DNA from: CBDANO01 sp965197665 | GTDB taxonomy: Bacteria > Chloroflexota > Dehalococcoidia > Lucifugimonadales > UBA3495 | Length of the DNA: 64,000 nt | Assembly: GCA_965197665.1 (NCBI GenBank) | Contig: CBDANO010000001.1 | Span: 114,610-178,609 of the forward strand | Direction: 5' to 3' | Shown: positions 57,613-64,000 of the stretch, one piece after another | How positions within the stretch are numbered: the first letter of the stretch is position 1 | Layout: every line of letters starts with the position of its first letter | Notes under the pieces: generated by a model | What the model saw: the letters and a program-made list of their open reading frames with translations, nothing else | What the model was told of the DNA's origin: nothing | Database searches by the model: none | Program-made: the position numbers and the translations under genes

Positions 57613-58125
57613 ATGGCTAAATTGGCTGATTGGCGCAACATCGAAAACCGGAGCCACACCTTGGCCACGCTGCAATTTCGACCGCCTAGGCCAAGGTGTC
57701 GGAGTTGCCGGCAGCGGGTGCGGCTCCACGACTGGAGCTGGCCCTATATCACCAGCGCCGGACGCTTGGGACTCCGGGGAGCATGTGGGGAGTGCGGCGC
57801 GCGCCTGACGGTATTCGTTGAAGCGCCTAAGCCCGACTTCGAGGATCTGCCGGCCCGGACTTGGGAGTTGCCGGATGTTCTGCTGTTGGGCGCGGCGCTG
57901 GCGGCCGGCCACCGGGCCGGCGCCGCAGCGTTGAAGCGCTCCCGCCGGGAGCGGGCCGACGCCATGAGCCGAGCCGCGGGGCTTGGTCTGTCCCACCGGG
58001 AAATTTCCGACATATTTCGGTGCGGACTCTGGACCGTGAGGCGTTCCCTTGGCCAAGCCAGGGCCCGGGAGAACGCCGCGCTACCGGGCAAGCGGTCCAA
58101 CCGGAAGCCCAAAACCAATCTATGA
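57613..58125 (+). CDS. Zinc-ribbon and HTH protein of the integrative element
   Basis: A 170-residue basic protein. The N-terminal half has CRSC (C29, C32) and CGEC (C58, C61), a treble-clef/zinc-ribbon arrangement. The C-terminal half has a helix-turn-helix-like segment, GLGLSHREISDIFRCGLWTVRRSLGQARARENA, like a sigma-region-4 or Xre fold. It is likely DNA-binding, perhaps a regulator or replication/packaging partner of the ATPase, whose ATG is 8 bases after its stop. No named family recognised. Confidence 0.75.
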   Translation: MAKLADWRNIENRSHTLATLQFRPPRPRCRSCRQRVRLHDWSWPYITSAGRLGLRGACGECGARLTVFVEAPKPDFEDLPARTWELPDVLLLGAALAAGHRAGAAALKRSRRERADAMSRAAGLGLSHREISDIFRCGLWTVRRSLGQARARENAALPGKRSNRKPKTNL

Positions 58126-58133
58126 GGTGTATT

Positions 58134-59450
58134 ATGCCGGACTCCGATCCTTGGGCAGAGTTCCTGAGACCCAACAAATCCTCGAAGAAATCCGACCAGT
58201 CCCACCCAAGCCTGGACCTGACTACCCCACCGCACGAAACTGAGCCTTCCCCGAAGCCCTGGCCCGACCGGGATTGGGATAGGATGCCGGGGAAATTCCT
58301 GGACGTGGACGTAATCCGGTCCATGAAGCCCGACACGCTTCGCAGGGACGTGTATAGCGAGGAGGACCGGGTCGAGGCTTGGGAAACGGTGAACAAGCTC
58401 CACATGTGGGCCAGGGAACATAATCCCGGTATACCCAAGAAGCACGGCATCTACCTTTTCAGCGCGGGTATGGGAGAGGGAAAGTCCCACATGATGATCT
58501 CCATCGCGATGCTGGCCTTTGCCTACCGGGCCATTCCGGTGTTTTCCAGTGAGTCCATGGGCGCTCTGTTCGGTTGGCGGCTGAGCCTGGAGGAAATCTA
58601 TAACTTCCCCGACGTGGTCCCGCCAGGCTCCATTGTGCTGGTTGACGAGATCGCCGCCCTGGCGGATAGGTATTCCGGCATGGCCAACCGGGGCCGGGTG
58701 CTGAGCGCCGGCTTGACTTCATTTCGCAAAGGCGGGAATCTACTCTTGTGCGGGACGGCCGCCGAGGCCCAGGTCGCTTGGCAGATTCGAGTTGCCTGCG
58801 AGGCCGTTATCGAACCCCGCAGGTCCACGCCGCTCAAGACTGTGCTAGCTGGCTATTCTTTCACCGGCAACCCCAAATACAGGAAAGTGAGGATGCGGGA
58901 GCACGAGCTTCCATTCCCACCATTTTGCTATCAGACGGCGACTGCTTACATTCAGCCGTGGGCAGGCAAGCGGGTAGCCGAGGATTACCGTTCCGAGAAG
59001 GCGTCCCTGCACGTCCACAACCGGCGTCAGAGCGACCTGTCGAAATTCCTCCAGCGATGGAAGACTGCTGAACTCCGCCGTTTGTCTCCTGACCTTATGA
59101 ACCTGTCGGCCTGCTTGTACGATACTTACAGTCGGGTACCGATTAGTGATGCGCACCGAATCGATGCTGCGGCTATGAGAACCGAGGCGGACCGCCTGCT
59201 CAGCGGTCGGGGGGTTGGCGCGGGTCTGCCGGCGTTCTTGACCTGGGCGTTCAGCACCGATTTCTTCGATCGATATGCCGATGGGTGGATTGGTTTTGGG
59301 GATCTGCACGGCTTGCGGTGCCACTTCGATAAAGGGTACAAGGGTATGTCGATTAACGCGCTTAAAAGGGAGTTGGAGCCACTGGTGCCGACTGAGGCCC
59401 GGACGGCCCGGCGGGTGGCAGTAGAAGCATTACGGATGCTGTTGCCGTGA
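58134..59450 (+). CDS. P-loop ATPase of Zot/FtsK-HerA type
   Basis: A 438-residue protein. A Pro-rich disordered start (1-50) is followed by a RecA-like ATPase: Walker A GMGEGKS (112-118), Walker B IVLVDE (167-172), and a GNLLLCGTAAEAQVAWQIR segment in the sensor position. This pattern is like Zot, phage assembly proteins and VirB4/HerA-like DNA-translocating ATPases. About 260-438 is a helical C-terminal region without a known domain. There is no membrane helix. Start ATG at 58134; a long open frame upstream overlaps the zinc-ribbon gene and is rejected. It may move DNA during replication, packaging or transfer of the element. Confidence 0.8.
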   Translation: MPDSDPWAEFLRPNKSSKKSDQSHPSLDLTTPPHETEPSPKPWPDRDWDRMPGKFLDVDVIRSMKPDTLRRDVYSEEDRVEAWETVNKLHMWAREHNPGIPKKHGIYLFSAGMGEGKSHMMISIAMLAFAYRAIPVFSSESMGALFGWRLSLEEIYNFPDVVPPGSIVLVDEIAALADRYSGMANRGRVLSAGLTSFRKGGNLLLCGTAAEAQVAWQIRVACEAVIEPRRSTPLKTVLAGYSFTGNPKYRKVRMREHELPFPPFCYQTATAYIQPWAGKRVAEDYRSEKASLHVHNRRQSDLSKFLQRWKTAELRRLSPDLMNLSACLYDTYSRVPISDAHRIDAAAMRTEADRLLSGRGVGAGLPAFLTWAFSTDFFDRYADGWIGFGDLHGLRCHFDKGYKGMSINALKRELEPLVPTEARTARRVAVEALRMLLP

Positions 59451-59524
59451 ACGGCCGGGCCCATCCCTGGGCCGGCGAACAGGACCGGCGCCGGAAACCG
59501 GAACGGTCCGAAGGCGGGCTATCG

Positions 59525-60170
59525 CCGCGTGGCGCCGGCCCCGCCGGGGCCTGCAACTGAGAAAGAGGTTGCGAGTTCCCGCTCGCAGGTACTCTTAGTC
59601 CTCCCGCCTCGGCCGTCCGGGCTTTGCCGGCGGCGGTCCCCTGATTTCGACCAGCAACTTGGTGGATGTCTCGTCAAAGCAGGCCGCCGGCCTTTACGGG
59701 TCATAGGGTTCGGTATAGAGCTCCAGCACATCTTTCATGGCTGCCATGAATTCCCCTCTCACCTTCGGAATGCGCCACTGCCCTTTCCGCCGCGGCCTGA
59801 GCGCGTTTTTTCAGCCGGAGCCGACCGTATCGTGGGATCGGGACTCAGCCAACCCAGGGTTCCACCACCCCGCCCGCCAGCAGGCGTAGTGGTCAGCGGT
59901 CACGGTCCTCGGGCTGCGGGCCGGAGTAATCAGGTGGGCCTCCCCACGGTCATCCAGCTTCCTGTGCCGGTTGACCTGGTTGCGGCGGCGAAGCACCTCA
60001 TCCAATCCTTCCGCGGCGTTACGCCGCTTGGTGCGGAAACCGGTCCGGTCCGACACGCCCAAGGCGGCGGCCACCCGGGGCGCAGTCCAGCCCTCGTCCA
60101 CTTTGAGCAGGGTGCCTGCCCGGGTGATCGCTCGGGCGGAGCTCCTGCTGGCTCTTATCATCCGCTGCGG
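59525..60170 (-). pseudogene. Decayed IS630-family transposase
   Basis: Reading the minus strand in shifting frames gives ITRAGTLLKVDEGW, TAPRVAAALGVS, AAEGLDEVLRRRNQVNRHRK, EFMAAMKDVLELYTEPYDP and PAACFDETSTKLLVEI. These are consecutive parts of an IS630-type transposase, with the N-terminal HTH and the first catalytic Asp region (CFDET). Frameshifts and stops interrupt it, and the C-terminal DDE part (E) is missing. It marks past insertion near the end of the conserved element genes. Confidence 0.72.
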
Positions 60171-61349
60171 CCGCCCCTTTTCCCGTGCCCCGCCGGACCT
60201 CCTACTTCTCCTGGACCATGGATGCTCCACCTCACAACCCTGCTTCCTCCCAAGGTAGCATCTCAGTTCAGCCCTTCTGATGCATGACGATCCCGATTCG
60301 ACCGAATACGAGTCGTTGCCGGACACGGGCAAGGGCCGGAGCAGCCGGCGACCGGCATGATTTAGACCGCCCGGACTGCCAGGAATGAGGAGTTGGGAAA
60401 TAAGCCACGCGGCGCACCGACCGTTTCGGCGGCCGTTTCGAGTGGGTCATTAGGCACGGCGGCAAGTGTTGCGCGGCGTTCCAAGGCGTGTCGCCCAGCC
60501 CTCAAGGGCATAGCTGATTTCCTAAGAAATGACCATCTAATGATACAATTATTCCGCCGATTCGCTCTGGAGGCCGGGCGCCCCAAAATGAAGAGTCAAC
60601 AGTTGGGAGGTGATCGCCGGAAGCAGACATGGTATCTTATGCGGGAGCGGCGGGACCCTCACTTAACTCCACCTTAATTCTGTCCAACTAACCGGGTCCA
60701 CCTCACCTCGGAAGGCGGCCACATTCCACCGTTTCATCAAGCACGTTCTTCACGTTAAGAGCGCATCGTGAGATTTCCAGGTGAAAACTCCGAAACACCC
60801 AATTATAGGTGTTACTTTACCATATTTAATAGCGCATACTCCAATACTAACGGTGTGCGTATGGCGTGTGTTCCACACCAATTGAGGCAAGTCGCCAAAC
60901 GGGACTGGAGCTAGGCGCAGGTCCCTTCGGAGCCGCCCTAAAGCCCGCTCACATACGTCGGATTAGTGTGGCGCGGGCCGTTCTCGTTTGTCTGAAAAAG
61001 CGAGGTGGGCCGGGAACTTGATGCCTTCGAGCCGCCCTTGCTCCGGGCCGATGGGTATCCCCTGACCCGGCCAATCCGCCTGGACCTGTGCCAGGGGCAG
61101 TGCTCCTGGTGTGTGTTAATCACGATAATCAGGGTTCGATTGCGATCTTGTTATCGCCGCCATGCGGCAGTAGATTAATTACGATGTGTCATGCTCCCTT
61201 CCGAGTCCGGCAGAGAACCTTGCGGAATACCCGTGAGGAACGGGCGGCGTTACCGTGTCAACCGGCGGGATTTGCGGGTGGTTCACGACCGCAACCTGGC
61301 CATGATGGATACCCTGGGGATTCCCGTGTCAAGTGTGATTCGCATAGCT
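60171..61349. other. Gene-poor, partly AT-rich stretch
   Basis: No convincing gene. The base composition drops around 60,760-60,870 compared with the rest of the window. Small inverted repeats are present (AACACC...GGTGTT near 60,800; GGTGTG...CACACC near 60,854-60,881). A possible promoter TTGTTA-17-TAGATT (61148-61176) faces the histidine kinase. The stretch looks like a scar of several mobile-element insertions. Confidence 0.35.
61148..61176 (+). promoter_or_regulatory. Possible promoter for the two-component pair
   Basis: TTGTTA (61148-61153), 17 bases and TAGATT (61171-61176). If used, a transcript would begin near 61183, which would also allow an upstream ATG at 61191 for the kinase. 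Confidence 0.35.
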
Positions 61350-62576
61350 ATGAGAAGGTTTTTACAGTTTTTCCGGGGAACTGGGCACACCAGCCCGGAG
61401 GAGCTCCTGCACGCCGCCAGGGTGCTGCTGTGGGTCCGGTGGCTAGGGCTTATCGCCGCACTCGTGGAAATACACTACCGCGTCGACCACGGTTCCCTGA
61501 GCCACATACTCAACACCTTCTACTGCCTGGGATTCCTGGCGATCAACGGGTATGTTCAGTGGCTCATACGCCGCAGGGGGACGGTTAAACCGTCCTGGCT
61601 GCTGGGACTGAGCGCCCTGGACCTGGTGGTGATCTCCTTCAGCACCTCCATTTCCGGCGGTTTCAACAGTCCCTACTTCCCGGCGTACTACTTCGCGGTG
61701 GCGGTGTTCGCCTATTTGTTCACCGCCCCCCGGCTGGTCCTGCCCTGGACCACCCTGGTGGCGGTCATCTACTCGGTGCTGAGCTTTACGGTGGAGCCGA
61801 CGCTGGATATTGCCGCCAAGGAGGAGCAGCACCTCTTCTACCGGGTGCTGGTCCTTTACGCCGTGGCGGCGGTGGTCAGCATAATCTCCGGCTTGGAGCG
61901 GGAAAGCAGGCGAAGGGGGCTGGAGCGGGAGAGGGAACTGCAGCGGCGGGAGGCGGAACTGCAGCGGCAGCGTATCGAGCTCTCCCAGACCATCCACGAC
62001 ACCACGGCCCAGTGGGCCTACATGGTCGGCTTGGGCGTCGAGGGGGCGATGGAGCTGGCGAACGAAACGCAGGAGGAACTGAAGGCCAAGCTGCGGCTGG
62101 TGGCGGAACTGTCCCGGTCGGCCATGTGGGAACTGAGGCACCCCATCGACGGCGGGCAGATATTCCGGGGAGAAGCGCTGGGCGAGGTCTTGGAGGCCCA
62201 CACCGCCACCTTCACCGTCATCACGTCGGTGCCGGCGGAGCTGGTGCAGCAGGGCCGGGAGCCTCCGCTGTCGACCATTGACCGGAGCCTGCTGTTTTCA
62301 ATCGCCCACAACGCCATGACCAACGTGATCCGCCACGCCAATGCCAGCGAGGTCGTCATTGGTCTCGATTGCGACGGTGAGGAGCTGCGGCTGTCGGTGT
62401 CCGACGACGGCGGGGGACTGCCGGATGACTACGAGGCCAGGGGCCACGGGTTCAGGAACATGCGGGCCGACGCCGGGAGGATGGGCGGAGTTCTTGAGGT
62501 GCAGTCCGACGGGGACGGCGGCGGGACCACCGTCACTTGCGTTGTCCCGTATCAAGCTCTCAGAGGAGGGGAATAG
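61350..62576 (+). CDS. NarL-type membrane sensor histidine kinase
   Basis: About 408 residues. Five to six membrane helices fill residues about 25-181, so the sensor is likely membrane-embedded, with no large outer domain. A coiled linker (RESRRRGLERERELQRREAEL) leads to a HisKA_3 domain with H216 (SQTIHDTTAQWAYM), then a HATPase with HNAMTNVIRHA (N box), DDGGGLPDD and GHGFRNMRADAGRMGG. The ATG at 61350 is chosen because the conserved part begins soon after; no ribosome site is clear, and ATGs at 61191 and 61302 are possible. The response regulator follows with no gap. Confidence 0.86.
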   Translation: MRRFLQFFRGTGHTSPEELLHAARVLLWVRWLGLIAALVEIHYRVDHGSLSHILNTFYCLGFLAINGYVQWLIRRRGTVKPSWLLGLSALDLVVISFSTSISGGFNSPYFPAYYFAVAVFAYLFTAPRLVLPWTTLVAVIYSVLSFTVEPTLDIAAKEEQHLFYRVLVLYAVAAVVSIISGLERESRRRGLERERELQRREAELQRQRIELSQTIHDTTAQWAYMVGLGVEGAMELANETQEELKAKLRLVAELSRSAMWELRHPIDGGQIFRGEALGEVLEAHTATFTVITSVPAELVQQGREPPLSTIDRSLLFSIAHNAMTNVIRHANASEVVIGLDCDGEELRLSVSDDGGGLPDDYEARGHGFRNMRADAGRMGGVLEVQSDGDGGGTTVTCVVPYQALRGGE

Positions 62577-63245
62577 ATGACAACCGACACCCGGACCAGC
62601 GTCATGCTGGTGGACGACCACCAGGTCATGCGGGACCTGCTGCGGGACGCCCTGGAGAACACCGGGGAGTTCCAGGTGGTGGCCCAGGCGGCCGACGGGC
62701 AGGAGGCGCTAAGGCTGGTGAAAGAAGCCGCTCCCGACGTGATCGTCATGGACGTGATCATGCCGGTGATGGACGGCATCGAAGCCTGCCATCAGATAAC
62801 GGAACTGCTGCCGGACACCAGGGTGCTGATGCTGACCGCCTCCAACGAGAAGGACGCCATCGTCAGGTCCATCGCCGCCGGGGCCACCGGGTATCTTCAG
62901 AAGTATTCCGGCAAGGAGCAGTTGCTCACCACGCTGCGGGAGGTGGCCCTGGGAGAGTTTCGCATTCCGGGGGACGCAGCCAGGCGGCTGGCTCGGGCGG
63001 TGCGCAGCCCGGCGGCCGACGACGCGGCCGAGCGGCTGGCAACCCTGACGGACCGGGAGCGGGAGATACTGAAGTTGTTCGCCGGGGGGCTGTCCTACCA
63101 GGAGATCGGCGAGATACGGAGCAACAGCGCCCTGACGGTGCGCAACGCCGTGTCGGGCGTCCAGAAGAAGCTGGGGTTCAAGACCAGGCAGCAGATGGTG
63201 GTCTGGGCGGTGCGGGTCGGACTGGTGGATGGCGGCCCGACATAG
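62577..63245 (+). CDS. NarL/FixJ-family response regulator
   Basis: A 222-residue regulator. The receiver domain (1-125) has DDH, the phospho-acceptor D59 (VIVMDVIMPVMDG) and K108-like YLQKYSGKEQL; the C-terminal LuxR HTH is LTDREREILKLFAGGLSYQEIGEIRSNSALTVRNAVSGVQKKLGF. Its ATG directly follows the kinase TAG, with GAGGAGG upstream, so the pair is co-translated. Target genes are unknown. It may control genes of the element or be chromosomal cargo. Confidence 0.92.
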   Translation: MTTDTRTSVMLVDDHQVMRDLLRDALENTGEFQVVAQAADGQEALRLVKEAAPDVIVMDVIMPVMDGIEACHQITELLPDTRVLMLTASNEKDAIVRSIAAGATGYLQKYSGKEQLLTTLREVALGEFRIPGDAARRLARAVRSPAADDAAERLATLTDREREILKLFAGGLSYQEIGEIRSNSALTVRNAVSGVQKKLGFKTRQQMVVWAVRVGLVDGGPT

Positions 63246-63760
63246 CCCTTTGCATCTGAACGGATAGGGAGACTCATGAACCGGCCCAGTCAAAGGGGGT
63301 GCGGTGGTACCGAGCCGAAGGCGCTGCCGGTGTGCCTGTGCGAACAGGCATTATTCCTGGTGGCCTTTATCACGAGAACCACACGAACGAAAGGCCCCTA
63401 CAGACAAGGCAGAGGCCTGCAAACTCCGTTCGTTACTCGAGTGATTGCGCGCTAATCCCCCGGCAGGCTTCACCGCCAGGCGGGGTTGAGATGGTGACTG
63501 ATTACAGTGCCAGGGGAAAGGTAATGGTGAAGGCTCTTGACTACGTCCAGTCTGGTGGGAGGTTCCGCGGCTCGCTCCGCCGACGACTCCCTCGTCCCAG
63601 CAGGCCAGCCTCCTCCCGGCAGACGGTGGCGGATGATTCGCTCAGAATGTCTGCCATTTCCGGCTAGTACTCAGTCAACTTCGTTTTAGCAATTGTTTAA
63701 GAAAACGGACAATTTGGTTATCCTGCCTTGTGGGAAGTGTTGTTGGCGGGGGTGGTGGTG
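63246..63760. other. Gap with a probable IS630 left end
   Basis: About 515 bases with no supported gene. From about 63,666 (TACTCAGTCAACTTCGTTTT) the sequence becomes AT-rich and holds an inverted repeat CGTTTT/AAAACG (63,682-63,707) just before the IS630 transposase start. This is likely the terminal region of that insertion sequence; IS630 elements insert at TA. Confidence 0.4.
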
Positions 63761-64000
63761 ATGGTCAGGGACAAGTACGCAGTGCGGTTGGCGCCGGAAC
63801 AACGGGAAGAACTCCAGCGTCTGATTCGGGTTGGGAAACGCCCGGCCCGAGTCACCGCCAGGGCCCGGATTCTCTTCAAGAGCGACGACGGTTGGCCGGC
63901 GCCCCAAGTGGCTGAAGCCCTGGATGTGGCACTGGGCACCGTGTACCGGGTCAAGCAGCGTTTTACCGAAGAAGGGTTGGCGGGGGTTCTGAAGGACCGT
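63761..64000 (+). CDS. IS630-family transposase, cut by the window end
   Basis: An open frame of 80 codons from the ATG at 63761 to the window edge with no stop: RARILFKSDDGWPAPQVAEALDVALGTVYRVKQRF, then TEEGLAGVLKDR. This is the N-terminal HTH part of an IS630-type transposase, in better condition than the decayed copy at 59525-60170 and recognisably from the same family. The DDE catalytic domain would lie beyond the window. Confidence 0.85.
   Translation, partial: MVRDKYAVRLAPEQREELQRLIRVGKRPARVTARARILFKSDDGWPAPQVAEALDVALGTVYRVKQRFTEEGLAGVLKDR

Noticed and set aside
57861..58133. N-terminal extension of the ATPase frame over the zinc-ribbon gene
   Set aside because: Overlaps a better-supported gene in another frame; the ATG at 58134 starts the natural protein.
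60393..60677. Possible small genes on both strands between the IS630 relic and the kinase
   Set aside because: No ribosome sites or recognisable motifs, and overlapping frames on both strands look equally random.
54711..64000. Search for the right attachment site (second copy of the tRNA 3' end)
   Set aside because: No stretch matching the T-arm and acceptor end of tRNA-Ala was seen by eye, so no attR is called.

Overview
The window reads as a GC-rich bacterial chromosome, most likely a Chloroflexota (Dehalococcoidia/SAR202-like) genome. That placement is an inference from gene content only: glycolate oxidase glcDEF, a PPOX/F420-type flavin protein, several SDR, MaoC and crotonase genes, a T-box-controlled trp operon and IS630 elements. 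No rRNA or other phylogenetic marker was analysed. Genes are tightly packed on both strands, with many 1-10 bp overlaps inside operons.

Layout. 0.1-2.6 kb: obg and a fused nadD-pyrE gene. 2.6-6.6 kb (minus): ygfZ, an IscA-type Fe-S protein, a DRTGG ATPase, a pentapeptide-repeat protein and a SelW-like Rdx protein. The SelW-like gene has an in-frame UGA exactly at the second redox position (CxxU) and a well-placed bacterial SECIS-like hairpin. 7-13 kb: DUF1501, radC, a dCTP-deaminase-like gene with a short terminator-containing leader, a FAS1-like dehydratase, a PPOX protein and a HEAT-repeat protein. 13-17 kb (minus): NAD(P)HX repair enzyme, acpS (no standard start codon), metF and a crotonase. 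17-22.6 kb: a DUF167 protein, a JAMM protein, a large lipoprotein with an HExxH motif, a CaCA exchanger and leuB. 22.6-28.2 kb: glcD-glcE-glcF facing a class V aminotransferase, together a glycolate to glyoxylate to glycine route.

28.4-36.4 kb (minus): an SDR, then the tryptophan operon in transcript order T-box, trpE, VOC protein, trpG, trpD, trpC, trpF, trpB; trpA is absent. 36.4-43.8 kb: cupin, crotonase, quinone reductase, two SDRs, then two YtkA-like exported proteins with a polytopic membrane protein carrying a cysteine cluster. 44.3-48.9 kb: a NYN-LOTUS protein, a GH63-like hydrolase, a GT4 glycosyltransferase and the broken C-terminus of a BglII-type restriction enzyme. 49-54.3 kb: an unknown protein, recF and purL on minus, and two MaoC-type dehydratases on plus.

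54.6 kb to the right edge: a tRNA-Ala(CGC) gene followed by an integrative element. It contains a P4-type tyrosine integrase with a duplicated tyrosine segment and a long C-terminal extension, a palindromic operator under the int promoter, an AlpA-type regulator, a zinc-ribbon/HTH protein and a Zot/FtsK-like ATPase. Beyond these lie an IS630 pseudogene, a NarL-type two-component pair and the start of an intact-looking IS630 transposase cut by the window end. No second copy of the tRNA 3' end was seen by eye, so the right boundary is probably outside the window.
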